From contig NZ_JAKCFB010000034.1 of the NCBI RefSeq assembly GCF_024198235.1, positions 30,374-94,373 of the forward strand: DNA of 64,000 bases, read 5' to 3'. The stretch is from Myxococcus dinghuensis. GTDB taxonomy: Bacteria > Myxococcota > Myxococcia > Myxococcales > Myxococcaceae. This document shows positions 8,459 through 17,300 of the stretch, one piece after another (the first letter of the stretch is position 1; each line of letters begins with the position of its first letter). The position numbers were made by a program, and so were the translations under genes. The notes below the pieces were generated by a model. The model was not told where the DNA came from, searched no databases, and saw only the letters and a program-made list of their open reading frames with translations.

Positions 8459-10405
8459 ATGACCATCGCCATCGTCCTGGGCATCGTCGTCGTCGCGTTG
8501 GTGCTGTTCTCCATCGACGCCATCCCCCTCGAAGTCGCGTCCTTGAGCATCGTGTGCCTCCTGGCGTTGACGGGCGTGTTGACGCCCGCGCGCGCGTTCG
8601 AGGGGTTCAGCAACGACACCGTCATCTTCATCTTCACGCTGTTGGCGATGACCCAGGGGCTCGCCGCCACGGGCGTGGTGCAGTGGGTGGGGCAGCGGCT
8701 GGCCTTCTTCGCGCGCTTCGGCCACCAGACGTTCGTGCTGGCGATGATGGTGTCGGTGGCGGCGTTCTCCGCGTTCATCTCCAACACGGTGACGACGGCG
8801 GCCTTCCTGCCGGTGGCGGTGGGGGCGGCGAACCGGGCGAAGGTGCCCACGAGCAAGGTGCTGCTGCCGCTGGCGTACGCGTCGATGCTGGGCGGCATGG
8901 TGCTCTTGTACGGCACGTCCACCAACCTGGTCATGTCCGCGGCGCTGGAGCGGCTGGGGCAGCGGGGCATCGGCGTGGTGGAGCTGGCGCCGGTGGGGTT
9001 GCCGGTGGTGGTGCTGGGCATCGTGCTGGTGGTGGCGCTGGGGCCGTGGCTCCTGCCCGCGCGGGAGGGCACGGAGGGCGCGGAGGCGTGGACGCTGCGC
9101 GACTACCTCACGGAGGCGGTGCTGCCGGAGGGCTCGCGCTACATCGGCAAGCCGCTGGCGGAGATTTCGGAGGGGCTGGGCGTGCGCGTCATCGGCCTGG
9201 TGTGTGACGGGCACGCGGTGTCGGCGGTGCCCACGCACGTGCTCACCGGCGAGGAGCGGCTGCTGGTGGAGGGCCCGCGCGAGGACATCCTGCGGGTGAA
9301 GGACCTGCGCGGCATCGAGCTGCGCCCGGACGTGCGGCTGTCGGACGCGGAGCTGCGCGACGAGGACACGGCGCTGGTGGAGGCGACGGTGCCGCCGGGC
9401 AGCCCGCTGGTGGGGCGGAGCCTGAAGGAGTCGCTGTTCCTGGAGCGCCACGGCCTGGTGGTCCTGGCGCTGCACCGCCACCCCGCCATCCGCCGCGTCA
9501 CCAAGCTCCAGCTCCTGGGCCGCATCTTCGGCGAGCGGCGCATGTCGCTGCTGCCGCTGGCGGTGGGGGACGTGCTGCTCCTGCGCGGGCCGCGGGAGAA
9601 GGTGGCGGAGCTGGCGGAAGGGGGCACCCTGGTGGTGCTCGGCGGACACGACTACCAGCCGCCGCGCCACGGCAAGGCGCTGCTGGCGGTGGGGCTGTTC
9701 CTGGGCGCGCTGGGGGTGGGCTCGCTGGGGGTGTTGCCGCTGTCGGTGGCGGGGCTCACGGGCATGCTGGCGATGATCGCCACCGGCTGCGTGGACGCGC
9801 GCGTCGCGTTCCGCGTGGACTGGCGGGTGGTGGTGCTCATCGGGTCGATGATGGCGCTGGGGCTCGCCATGGAGGAGAGCGGGGCGGGGCGCTTCCTCGG
9901 CGAGCGCGTGGCGACGCTGGGCACCTACGGCGGCCCCCGCGCGGTGCTGGGGGTGCTGATGGTGCTGACCATCGTCCTGTCGGCGCCCATGAGCAACCAG
10001 GCCGCGGCGCTGGTGGTGCTGCCGGTGGCGCTCAACGCCGCCCAGCAACTGGGCGTGGACGCCCGGCCCTTCGCCATGGGCGTGACGCTGGCGGCCAGCT
10101 GCTCCTTCATCACCCCGCTGGAGCCCAGCTGCGTGCTCGTCTACGGCCCCGGCCACTACCGCTTCACGGACTTCTTCCGGCTGGGCACGCCGCTGACGGC
10201 CGCGCTGCTCGTCGTGCTGACGGTGATGGTGCCGTGGGTGTGGCCCTTCGAGGCGGGCCGGAAGCCGCGGCCCTCAGTGGATGGCGGCGCGCAGGCCCAC
10301 GTCGTCGAGCACCCGCGCCTCGTGCGCGAGCAGCGTCTCCAGCCGCTCCCGCACCCGGGCCTCGTCGTCGCCGGAGGCGGTGACGGCCAGCCGGAAGAAG
10401 AGTGA
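8459..10405 (+). CDS. DASS/SLC13-family anion permease with TrkA-C domains
   Basis: Inner-membrane transporter of the divalent anion:Na+ symporter family (648 aa). Membrane bundles at about 1-205 and 400-605 flank a soluble region with two TrkA-C-like segments (about 220-395). The paired SNT-type motifs of the family are present as FISNTVTTAAFLPVA in the first half and APMSNQAAALVVLPV in the second, plus YGTSTNL. Substrates in this family include sulfate, dicarboxylates and citrate; I cannot choose. The ATG at 8459 begins a clean first TM. Oddly, the frame runs 132 bp into the convergent miaE gene, so the last ~44 residues are low-complexity sequence antisense to MiaE; the family core ends near 10270. 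Confidence 0.88.
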   Translation: MTIAIVLGIVVVALVLFSIDAIPLEVASLSIVCLLALTGVLTPARAFEGFSNDTVIFIFTLLAMTQGLAATGVVQWVGQRLAFFARFGHQTFVLAMMVSVAAFSAFISNTVTTAAFLPVAVGAANRAKVPTSKVLLPLAYASMLGGMVLLYGTSTNLVMSAALERLGQRGIGVVELAPVGLPVVVLGIVLVVALGPWLLPAREGTEGAEAWTLRDYLTEAVLPEGSRYIGKPLAEISEGLGVRVIGLVCDGHAVSAVPTHVLTGEERLLVEGPREDILRVKDLRGIELRPDVRLSDAELRDEDTALVEATVPPGSPLVGRSLKESLFLERHGLVVLALHRHPAIRRVTKLQLLGRIFGERRMSLLPLAVGDVLLLRGPREKVAELAEGGTLVVLGGHDYQPPRHGKALLAVGLFLGALGVGSLGVLPLSVAGLTGMLAMIATGCVDARVAFRVDWRVVVLIGSMMALGLAMEESGAGRFLGERVATLGTYGGPRAVLGVLMVLTIVLSAPMSNQAAALVVLPVALNAAQQLGVDARPFAMGVTLAASCSFITPLEPSCVLVYGPGHYRFTDFFRLGTPLTAALLVVLTVMVPWVWPFEAGRKPRPSVDGGAQAHVVEHPRLVREQRLQPLPHPGLVVAGGGDGQPEEE

Positions 10406-10900
10406 CTGGTGCCCGTCCTCGGACTGGGCCAGCTCCCCGTAGAAGCGGGCGAGCGCCGGGTCCGTGAGGCCCTCGGCCAGCAGGGACAGCCGCTCACAGG
10501 AGCGCGCCTCGATGATGGCGGCCACGAGCAGCCGGTCCACCCGCCGCTCCAGCGCCGGGGTGCGCACCAGCTTCTGGAGGCCCTGGGCGTACGGGTCCCC
10601 CGCGTCCTTCGTCAGCGTCAGGCCGCGCGCGGCCATCAGGTCCAGCACGCGGGCCAGGTGCGCGGACTCCTCGCGCGCCAGCCGCGCCATCTGCGCCGGC
10701 AGGTCCGGCAGGTCCGGGTACGCCTGGAGCATGGACAGGGCGTTGGCCGCGGCCTTCTTCTCGCAGTGGGCGTGGTCCACCAACACCGCGTCGAAGTGCT
10801 CGAGCGCCAGGGGCAGCCAGCGGGGGTCCGTGGCGCGGTGGAGGATGACGGGGCCCTCTCCGGAGAGGGGACGGCGGGACGGCGTGGGACGGCTGCTCAT
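10274..10900 (-). CDS. miaE: tRNA 2-methylthio-N6-isopentenyladenosine hydroxylase MiaE
   Basis: Diiron monooxygenase that hydroxylates the isopentenyl group of ms2i6A at tRNA position 37, giving ms2io6A. The 208-aa protein has the ferritin-like ligand set: E47 in HCEKKAA, E78xxH81 in EESAH, E131 in IEARSCER, and E161xxH164 in EDGH. It is on the - strand and converges with the anion permease, whose reading frame covers its last 132 bp. It sits 42 bp downstream of the GNAT gene on the same strand and may be cotranscribed with it. Identification is secure from the motifs. Confidence 0.93.
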   Translation of the reverse strand: MSSRPTPSRRPLSGEGPVILHRATDPRWLPLALEHFDAVLVDHAHCEKKAAANALSMLQAYPDLPDLPAQMARLAREESAHLARVLDLMAARGLTLTKDAGDPYAQGLQKLVRTPALERRVDRLLVAAIIEARSCERLSLLAEGLTDPALARFYGELAQSEDGHQSLFFRLAVTASGDDEARVRERLETLLAHEARVLDDVGLRAAIH

Positions 10901-10942
10901 GGGCGGCGCGGACTGTAGGGCATTCCCGTCCGGGCCGGCGAA

Positions 10943-11779
10943 CTACTCCACCAGCACCAGCCGCCACGTCCGGCCGGCCAGGTAGCCCACCTTGCGGGCG
11001 ATGCGCGCGGTGCTCTCGTCGCGCTCGTCGATGCGCAGCGTGAGCCGGGGCAGCGACGACAGCAGGTGCCGGGAGATCTGCCCCAGGCACAGCAGGGCAT
11101 GGCCCTTCCCGCGCTCGGCGGGGAGCGTGTACAGGCCCTCCAGCTCCGCGCCGTACTGGGAGCGGCTGCCGATGTCGACCTTGAACACCAGCGCGCCGTT
11201 CTCCTCCAGCACGTAGGTGCGGCGCTGGCGCACGCGCTGGACGACGCGCGCCTCGTACCCGCGCGGGTCCTCCGACAGCGGGTCGCGCTCCAGCGCCTCG
11301 CGCACGTAGCCCTGCGCCAGCGGCAGGAGCCGGGGCAGGTCCTCCTCGCGCGCCAGGCGCAGCAGCGGGTTGGTGAAGGGCCCCAGGTCGTCCGCGGACA
11401 CGGCGAACAGCCGCTGCGTGCGCGACAGGCGGGGCTTGCCCGGGGACAGGCTGCGCAGGAGCGCGTCCACCGACGCCTTGTCGCCCACCGTGGCGCGCAG
11501 GCGCAGCGACGAGGCGAGCGCGTCCGCGATGACGCTGGTGGCGCTGGCGTCGCTGGCGCTGGGCACCACGAGCCCGCCCTCGCCGCCCACGAACACGGCC
11601 GCGGTGAGCGCCTTGTTGTCGAAGCGGCCGTAGTAGGCGAAGGGCACCCGCCCCCGGGCGTGGATGCCGAACTCCTCCAGCAGGCCCAGCAGGTAGAGGT
11701 TGTGGACCGGGTCCTTCGCAAGCAACGCCCGCAGGGCATCCGCGTCCTGAGGGCCAAGCTGTTCGACGGAGACGGGCAT
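10943..11779 (-). CDS. GNAT-family acetyltransferase with extra N-terminal domain
   Basis: A 278-aa soluble protein. The first ~135 residues resemble the N-terminal domain found before some GNAT modules (KDPVHNLYLLGLLEEFG, then a beta-rich segment). The C-terminal half is a GNAT fold, with the acetyl-CoA pyrophosphate loop seen as LPAERGKGHALLCLG and a preceding beta strand GAELEGLYTL. The substrate is unknown. The ATG at 11779 has only a poor ribosome-binding site. It lies 42 bp upstream of miaE and 41 bp downstream of the AgmX/PglI-like gene, all on -, a loose possible operon of unrelated functions. Confidence 0.85.
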   Translation of the reverse strand: MPVSVEQLGPQDADALRALLAKDPVHNLYLLGLLEEFGIHARGRVPFAYYGRFDNKALTAAVFVGGEGGLVVPSASDASATSVIADALASSLRLRATVGDKASVDALLRSLSPGKPRLSRTQRLFAVSADDLGPFTNPLLRLAREEDLPRLLPLAQGYVREALERDPLSEDPRGYEARVVQRVRQRRTYVLEENGALVFKVDIGSRSQYGAELEGLYTLPAERGKGHALLCLGQISRHLLSSLPRLTLRIDERDESTARIARKVGYLAGRTWRLVLVE

Positions 11780-11820
11780 GAACGGTGGGGGGCTCGCGAA
11801 ACCTTACGCAAAACCGGCCG

Positions 11821-12471
11821 TCACCGGCCAGTCTCCTCCGGTACGCGGAACTCGAAGGGGTACACCACCGTCGCCTTCCCCCCCCGGGAGGGGGTGGAAA
11901 ACCGGACGTCCAGCAGGGAGTCCTGCACACACGCCTGGACCATCGGGTCCGGGATGGTGCTCGACAGCACCTCCCCACCCCCCAGGTCCCCCTTCCCGTC
12001 CTCGCCCCGGGCCTCCACCTGGAAGCGCAGCTTCACCGTCTGTGACCCCCGGTTCCGCTGTGCGGAATCCTGGAAACATTGCTGCACGAGCGGAGTCACG
12101 GCGCGCAGGGCGGCCCGGACGTCCTCCGGGCGCAGGTCCCCCTGGGTGGACTCGATGACGGGCTCCACCTCCACCACGCGCCGGGGGTCGGGCTTCCCGG
12201 GGCCGGGCAGCACCGGGACGGCGGACTGGGGGGAGGGGAAGGCGGGGGGCGGCACGACGGGCGCGGACGGGGACTCCGGCGGAGAGGGCTCGGAGGGCAC
12301 CGGTTCCGACGGGGGCGGGGGGGACGGCGTCCGCTCGGGCGGCGCGGTGGGTTCGGAAGGGGGGACGCGGGAGGGCTCCAGCAGCCAGGAGGACACGGCC
12401 GCGACGAGCACGAGGAGGCCCAGGCAGGCCAGGGGGAGGACGAGCCAGCGGATGGTGGAGCGGTGGGACAT
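11821..12471 (-). CDS. AgmX/PglI C-terminal-domain protein, single TM, Pro-rich linker
   Basis: A 216-aa TonB-like protein. A single membrane anchor lies at about 9-30, followed by an extended Pro/Ser/Glu-rich periplasmic linker (about 33-97) and a C-terminal domain of about 110 residues. That domain has the paired-cysteine pattern VQQCFQDS and VQACVQDSLLDVRF and ends in a beta strand (KATVVYPFEFRV), typical of the AgmX/PglI C-terminal domain first described in M. xanthus adventurous gliding proteins. Many such proteins exist per genome and most are not motility proteins, so I assign the domain, not the role. No ExbB/TolQ or ExbD/TolR gene is adjacent. Confidence 0.8.
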   Translation of the reverse strand: MSHRSTIRWLVLPLACLGLLVLVAAVSSWLLEPSRVPPSEPTAPPERTPSPPPPSEPVPSEPSPPESPSAPVVPPPAFPSPQSAVPVLPGPGKPDPRRVVEVEPVIESTQGDLRPEDVRAALRAVTPLVQQCFQDSAQRNRGSQTVKLRFQVEARGEDGKGDLGGGEVLSSTIPDPMVQACVQDSLLDVRFSTPSRGGKATVVYPFEFRVPEETGR

Positions 12472-12787
12472 GGACGCGCGCGCGGGACGCCTGGGGGCGC
12501 CCCTCCCGCGAAGGTATGCCTCAGTCCTCGGGGGGATGCACCCACTCCGGAGCGCGCGCGGCCCGTGCCTCGCTGGAAGTCGGCGGGCCCCGGCGGGAGG
12601 AACGCGCGGAGTGCGAGCCTAGCACGCTTTCGCGAAGGGCCCTGGCGCGGGCCCGCCTGGGAAACGGACTCTCTCGTTTCGTTGGAACAGTAGCAACTCC
12701 GTCACGGGAAACGCGGGCGCGTGCTTCAATCGCCCGCGGAGGGAGCGCGCGTCGACGCGGGGCTCCCCGTGAAAGCGAGAGAACGTC
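12472..12787. other. Intergenic region, 316 bp, divergent
   Basis: The region lies between the divergent AgmX/PglI-like gene (-) and the Cys-rich lipoprotein gene (+), so it should hold both promoters. Its right third is less GC-rich than the rest. I see no credible ORF, RNA gene or strong inverted repeat in it. Confidence 0.5.
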
Positions 12788-13183
12788 ATGAAGCGGTATT
12801 CCGGAGTCCTGGTGGCATGGGGGGTGTTGGTCCTGGCGGCGTGTGGTGGGGCGGGGCCGGCCGAGTCGGCGGAGGGGCTGGCGCAGTCGGAGGCCGCCAT
12901 CGTGTCGTGTTCGGCGGAGTGCGCGTCGGGGTTCCAGTTGTCGTGTCTGGGGGAGACGTGCTCGGCCTCCAACGGCGCCTATGTGGAGTGCGACGGCGCG
13001 TACCAGTTCTGCGAGCCGTCGCAGCCGGAGCCGGCGTGCCTGCTGCTGTCCAACCACTGCGGGAACATCGCGGGCACGGCGTGCTCGCGCAACGCCACGC
13101 GCGAGTGCTGCCTCGACGGGCAGCTCACGGGGGACTGCTTCTGCTCGTTCAACAAGTGGGCCTGCTCGGTGCAGCGCCCGTAG
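12788..13183 (+). CDS. Small Cys-rich lipoprotein
   Basis: Predicted lipoprotein of 131 aa. The signal sequence ends in the lipobox LAAC at residues 16-19, followed by GG. The mature part carries about 14 cysteines, in patterns such as SCSAEC, LSCLGETC, HCGNIAGTAC, RECCLDG and DCFCSFNKWAC, which suggests a compact disulfide-bonded extracellular or periplasmic domain. I recognise no family. It stands alone on the + strand between a divergent neighbour and a convergent patatin gene, with a strong hairpin after its stop. The start ATG is preceded by GAGAGAAC. Confidence 0.75.
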   Translation: MKRYSGVLVAWGVLVLAACGGAGPAESAEGLAQSEAAIVSCSAECASGFQLSCLGETCSASNGAYVECDGAYQFCEPSQPEPACLLLSNHCGNIAGTACSRNATRECCLDGQLTGDCFCSFNKWACSVQRP

Positions 13184-13194
13184 TCGCGGTCGCG

Positions 13195-13226
13195 CCGGCC
13201 CCGGCGTCTCGAGTCGCCGGGGCTGG
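13195..13226. terminator. Bidirectional hairpin between convergent genes
   Basis: Perfect 9-bp arms GCCCCGGCG (13198-13206) and CGCCGGGGC (13215-13223) with an 8-nt loop; the stem extends to 12 bp with one G-T pair. It lies between the stops of the Cys-rich lipoprotein (+) and the patatin-like gene (-) and probably serves both. No T-run. Confidence 0.6.
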
Positions 13227-13234
13227 TGGTCGCC

Positions 13235-15073
13235 TCAATCGCAGGAGCGCTGCTCGGGCTTGCCCTGGGTGCACTGGCCCTCGGGTGGGAAGCTCGCCTC
13301 GGCCTCGGCCACCGCCGCGTCCGCGGCCTTCGCGCACTCCGCCTGGGCGATGCCGCCGCGGATCTCGAACAAGCGGAGCACCTCCTGGCAACGGGCCTGG
13401 AACGTCCTCACGCCCTCCTTGAAGAGGGGCCGCATCACCTTCGGGGAGAAGGCATAGCCGTTGGCGGTCGCCAGGGCGGACTCGGGGCGGAACATCCACG
13501 ACGTGCGCCAGCTCGACGCCACCTGCTCGAAGCGCGCCGGGCCCAGCCACATGCTGGTCGCGGCGGGCAGCGCCCGGGCCTCCGGTGGCACGAAGCCCGT
13601 GCCCGCGCGGCGGCAGAAGGACTCGGCGCCGGGGCGGGACTCCACGGCCTGCAGCCGCGCCTCGCAGACGTTGTACTCGGCGAAGCGCCGGCCCACCGCG
13701 GCCAGCTCTCCCTGCTGCACCTCGCCCACGCGCGGCTGGGCCACGAACAGGTCGATGGTGCGCATCAGCGTGTCGACGGCGTTGCCCGGGGGCCCCTCGG
13801 GCGAGGGGTCCACCCCGCCCGTCGAGATGACCAGCACGCGCTCGGCGCCGCGCTGGACGGCCTGGAGCAGCGGCAGCCCGGAGCGCACGCCGCCGTCGAG
13901 GAACGTGCCCGGGTGGCGGCCGGTGCGGGAGGGCACCCAGCCGACGGGCTCCGCGAGCACGGGCTCGACGATGGAGGCCACCGCCGCGTTGATGACGCCC
14001 TCCACGCGCTGGGCCTCCGTGGCGTTGGGGGCGAAGTCCTCCGGGTCCTGGTCGCTGATGCCGTAGACGTCACCGGTGTCGAAGTCCACGCTGACCGTCA
14101 CCAGCTCCGTGCCGTTGGTGAGCTGGGCGGGCACCATCGCCGAGCGCAGCTTCTGGTAGACGCCGTCGAAGCGGACGAGGCCGCGCACGTCCGTGGCGAT
14201 CTTCCAGATCCACGTCGAGTTGACGCAGTACAGGTCCGACTCCACCGAGCACGTGTAGTTGTCGAGCAGGACCTTGCGCGCGCGCGCCTCCTGGCCGGGC
14301 GTGTGGAACAGGTCGACCAGGGCGCTGATGAGCGCGCCGGTGCTGGTGCCCGCGGCCAGGTCGATGCGCGCGTCGCCGCAGCCCTGGGGCGCGGGCTTGC
14401 CCCGGCACTGCTCCAGCACGCCGAGCAGCCGCCACATGATGCCCGCGCTGAACGCGCCGTTGGCGCCGCCGCCGCTGAGGACCACCGCGTTGGACGGGCG
14501 CCCGAGCGTGCGGCCCCACTTGCGCGCGCTCACGGACCGCGCGGCGGACTCCGCGCCCTCGAGGATGCCGCGCTCGGTGGGGAACGGCTCCAGGGGCGCG
14601 GCGAGCGCGTCGCCCAGCACCATGAGCGACGGGGCGATGCCCAGGGTGTTGGCGAGGAAGCGCTGCGCGTCGACCTCGAGCGCGTCCGGGGTGTTGGGGT
14701 CCACGGCCTTGGGCGCGGAGGGCAGGCCCCAGGGGGCCTCGCGCGCCACGCGGGTGAGGAAGGTGTCGTAGCAGGCGCGGTTGTCGCCGCCCGCGGTGTC
14801 GCGCAGGCAGGCCAGCTGCTCGAGGACGAGCTGGGGGGAGCGGCCCAGCTCGGACATCCACTTCGCCACCTCCGCGGGGTTCGCGTAGGCGTCCACCAGG
14901 TGCGAGCGCGTCAGCCGCGCCACGCGCTCGCGGATGGGGATGGGCAGCGGCGGGTTCTTCACCTCCGAGGGCTTGTTCAGCTCCGAGAGGATGTAGTCCG
15001 TCCGCAGGAAGCAGCCGCTCGACACAACCGCCAGCGCCGAGAGGCACAGCAGGTACGTGGTACGCCGGTTCAA
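13235..15073 (-). CDS. Patatin-like phospholipase family lipoprotein
   Basis: Predicted lipoprotein of 612 aa with a patatin catalytic domain, a serine acyl hydrolase of phospholipids or other lipids. The signal sequence ends in VSSGC (Cys21). The glycine-rich oxyanion loop LSGGGANGAF is at about 199-208, the nucleophile Ser244 sits in GTSTGAL, and the dyad aspartate is D393 in FLDGGVRSG. About 200 residues precede the catalytic domain. I chose the TTG at 15073 because it gives an immediate lipoprotein signal; the frame stays open upstream to 15175 but that leader lacks signal features. Location is probably the periplasmic face or outer membrane. The lipid substrate is unknown. Confidence 0.88.
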   Translation of the reverse strand: MNRRTTYLLCLSALAVVSSGCFLRTDYILSELNKPSEVKNPPLPIPIRERVARLTRSHLVDAYANPAEVAKWMSELGRSPQLVLEQLACLRDTAGGDNRACYDTFLTRVAREAPWGLPSAPKAVDPNTPDALEVDAQRFLANTLGIAPSLMVLGDALAAPLEPFPTERGILEGAESAARSVSARKWGRTLGRPSNAVVLSGGGANGAFSAGIMWRLLGVLEQCRGKPAPQGCGDARIDLAAGTSTGALISALVDLFHTPGQEARARKVLLDNYTCSVESDLYCVNSTWIWKIATDVRGLVRFDGVYQKLRSAMVPAQLTNGTELVTVSVDFDTGDVYGISDQDPEDFAPNATEAQRVEGVINAAVASIVEPVLAEPVGWVPSRTGRHPGTFLDGGVRSGLPLLQAVQRGAERVLVISTGGVDPSPEGPPGNAVDTLMRTIDLFVAQPRVGEVQQGELAAVGRRFAEYNVCEARLQAVESRPGAESFCRRAGTGFVPPEARALPAATSMWLGPARFEQVASSWRTSWMFRPESALATANGYAFSPKVMRPLFKEGVRTFQARCQEVLRLFEIRGGIAQAECAKAADAAVAEAEASFPPEGQCTQGKPEQRSCD

Positions 15074-15274
15074 GATGGCCCCCGTCGGGAGTGAGGGGCG
15101 GAAGGCGGGACGAAGGTGTCCGGAGGGCCTCCGCGTCACAGGTGCAATCCCGACGTTATCGCATGCGGCTCCCATGCGCGGGCCCCGAGTTCCGGGCGCG
15201 GCGACGCCCCGCTCACGGGCGACCGGCAGGTCCGGCCGCGCGCGTGGCGGGGCGTGGAGCCCGCGGGGAAGGCC

Positions 15275-16216
15275 CTACGGGTAGACCTCGCGGCGCGTCG
15301 TCGTGGTGCGCGTGCCGCCGATGACGCCCTCCGCGTGGACGCGCTGGCGCTTGCTGACGCCCAGGCCCGCGCCGAGCACCGACGCGATGAGCCCCAGCAG
15401 GAGCGAACCGAAGATGCCCCAGAAGACGTGCCCCGTCGTGCCCGCGGCCTGGAGCGCGCCGTGCTGCACCTGCTGACCCACCTGGCCCGCCTTCTCCTTG
15501 GCCTGGTCGATCTGCGTCTGGACGCGGTTGGCCACGTCCTCCGCGTCCGCGCGCGACAGGCGCGTGTTCTGGGCGATGGAGGTGACGAGCACCTCGCGGT
15601 CCACGTTCCCCGTGCGCACCCCGGTGGTGACGATGTCCTTGGTCGCCGCCTCCAACTGGTTGGCGGTGATGGTGGGCTTGCCTTCCTCGCGCAGGCGCTG
15701 GTTGATGGGGCCGAGCGCGTCGTTGGCGTCGATGCCGAAGCTCTGCGCGACGTTGCCGCCCTCGGAGACCGCGCCCGCCGCCGCCGCGCCCGTGGCGCCG
15801 ACGATGCCCGTGGTCGCCTTGAAGGCGGTGCCGAGCACCGTGGAGACCACCATGCCCATGAGCAGGACGCCCGCGATGGTGGTGAGCCCCCACATCACCG
15901 CGCCATGCATGGCGCCGCCGCCCTTGTCCACGACGCCCGCGGTGCGCGCGGCCACGAAGCCGCCCACGAACAGCGAGATGAGCGGCGCGATGATTCCCCA
16001 GATGCCGGTGCCGACGCCGGCCGACTTCGCGCTGGCCGGGTTGTTCGGGTCCACCGACGACAGCCCCAGCGCGAGCCCCAGGGAGTACAGCAGGATGAGT
16101 ACGCCGAGCGCGACGAAGGCGCCGCCGAGGATGGCTCCCCAGCTCAGCTTGAACGGCGTGCCCGCGCTGGCGGGGATGACGCCGGGTTTCTCGTTCTCCA
16201 CGATGGTCGTTGCCAT
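15275..16216 (-). CDS. Polytopic membrane protein of unknown function
   Basis: A 313-aa protein. There are three N-terminal hydrophobic segments at about 22-50, 66-88 and 97-120, a soluble helical region of about 135 residues with repeated charged helices (including ANQLEAATKDIV and RADAEDVANRVQTQID), and a last membrane segment at about 262-288, followed by a short basic tail. The ATG at 16216 (MATTIVEN) removes an 84-codon upstream extension that is antisense-like and lacks signal features. It lies downstream of gluQRS on the same strand, 136 bp apart, with a hairpin between. I cannot name the family or propose a specific role. Confidence 0.78.
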   Translation of the reverse strand: MATTIVENEKPGVIPASAGTPFKLSWGAILGGAFVALGVLILLYSLGLALGLSSVDPNNPASAKSAGVGTGIWGIIAPLISLFVGGFVAARTAGVVDKGGGAMHGAVMWGLTTIAGVLLMGMVVSTVLGTAFKATTGIVGATGAAAAGAVSEGGNVAQSFGIDANDALGPINQRLREEGKPTITANQLEAATKDIVTTGVRTGNVDREVLVTSIAQNTRLSRADAEDVANRVQTQIDQAKEKAGQVGQQVQHGALQAAGTTGHVFWGIFGSLLLGLIASVLGAGLGVSKRQRVHAEGVIGGTRTTTTRREVYP

Positions 16217-16313
16217 AGGCCGGGCCCTCCTGCCACGGCGAGCCCTCCACGCGTGGGAGTGGCTCGGGTCCGCGGGAAAGATGGGCATCGTCACGCAGCC
16301 GACGATTTTTCTC

Positions 16314-16347
16314 CGCCGTCCGCCCGCCCGGCGAGAAGGGGACGGCG
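16314..16347 (-). terminator. Hairpin after gluQRS
   Basis: Arms CGCCGTCC (16314-16321) and GGACGGCG (16340-16347), 18-nt loop, beginning 6 nt past the gluQRS stop. On the transcript strand the stem is followed by an A-run rather than a T-run, so it is a weak candidate. Confidence 0.35.
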
Positions 16348-16352
16348 AGGCC

Positions 16353-17300
16353 TCACTCCAGGCCGAGTGCCTCCGCGATGACGGCCTCGTGGGCCACGAC
16401 GGGCACCCGGGGGAGCGCGTCCACCGAGAAGGCCCGCGCCAGCGCGTCGAGCGTGCGCGGGCTTCCATCCCCCAGGCCGCTCCACGCGGCGAGCAGGCCG
16501 AGCACGCGCTCGGGGGCGACGCCGCGCTCCCTCAACTCCGCGAGCGCGAAGGCGCCCTCGCGCTTGGCGAGCCGCTTGCCGTCCTCTCCGAACACGAGCG
16601 GCACGTGGAGGAAGGCGGGCGCGGGCCTGCCCAGCGCGGCGTAGAGCTGCAACTGCCGGGGCGTGGAGGAGAGCAGGTCGTCGCCGCGCAGCACGTGGGT
16701 GATGTCGCTGGCCGCGTCGTCCACGACGACGGCGAGCTGGTAGCTGGCCACCCCGTCGTTGCGGCGCACCACGAAGTCCCCCACCACCGCGTCGACGTCC
16801 TGCGTGTACGGCCCCATCAAGCCGTCCACGAACGTCACCTCGCCGGGGCGCGCGCGGAAACGCCAGGCCGGCACGCGCGTGCGGGCGCGCTCGGAGCTCT
16901 GCGCGGCGGTGAGGTGGGCGCAGGTGCCGGGGTAGCGCGGGCCCTCCTCGGACAGGCCGTGGGGCGCGCTGGCGGCGCGGGCAATCTCCGCGCGCGTGCA
17001 GAAGCACGGATAGACGAGCCCCTGGCGCTCCAGCGTGGACAGCGTGTCGCGGTACAGGTCGTCGCGCTGGCTCTGGAACAGGGGCGTCTCGTCCCAGTCG
17101 AGCCCGAGCCAGCGCAGGTCGCGCATCAGGTCCTCGACGTACTGGGGCTTGCAGCGCGCCCGGTCCAGGTCCTCGATGCGCAGGAGGAAGCGTCCTCCCG
17201 CCGCGCGTGCCTGGAGCCAGCCCAGGAGCGCGCTGCGGATGTTGCCCAGGTGCATGCGCCCCGTGGGGCTGGGCGCGAAGCGTCCGCGGAAGGTGCTCAT
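16353..17300 (-). CDS. gluQ: Glutamyl-Q tRNA(Asp) synthetase GluQRS
   Basis: Truncated paralogue of glutamyl-tRNA synthetase that attaches glutamate to the queuosine base of tRNA(Asp) rather than to its 3' end. At 315 aa it has only the catalytic domain, lacking the anticodon-binding part. The class I signature appears as HLGN (17-20) and as the KMSKS-like KRLAKR near 242-247. The zinc site characteristic of the family is visible as C99xC101 and Y123xxxC127 (PCFCTRAE, RYPGTC). The ATG at 17300 overlaps the stop of the upstream PEGA protein gene by 4 nt. Confidence 0.95.
   Translation of the reverse strand: MSTFRGRFAPSPTGRMHLGNIRSALLGWLQARAAGGRFLLRIEDLDRARCKPQYVEDLMRDLRWLGLDWDETPLFQSQRDDLYRDTLSTLERQGLVYPCFCTRAEIARAASAPHGLSEEGPRYPGTCAHLTAAQSSERARTRVPAWRFRARPGEVTFVDGLMGPYTQDVDAVVGDFVVRRNDGVASYQLAVVVDDAASDITHVLRGDDLLSSTPRQLQLYAALGRPAPAFLHVPLVFGEDGKRLAKREGAFALAELRERGVAPERVLGLLAAWSGLGDGSPRTLDALARAFSVDALPRVPVVAHEAVIAEALGLE

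Noticed and set aside
15074..15175. Longer patatin start upstream of the TTG
   Set aside because: The leader is not signal-like and would bury the lipobox; starting at the TTG gives an immediate lipoprotein signal.
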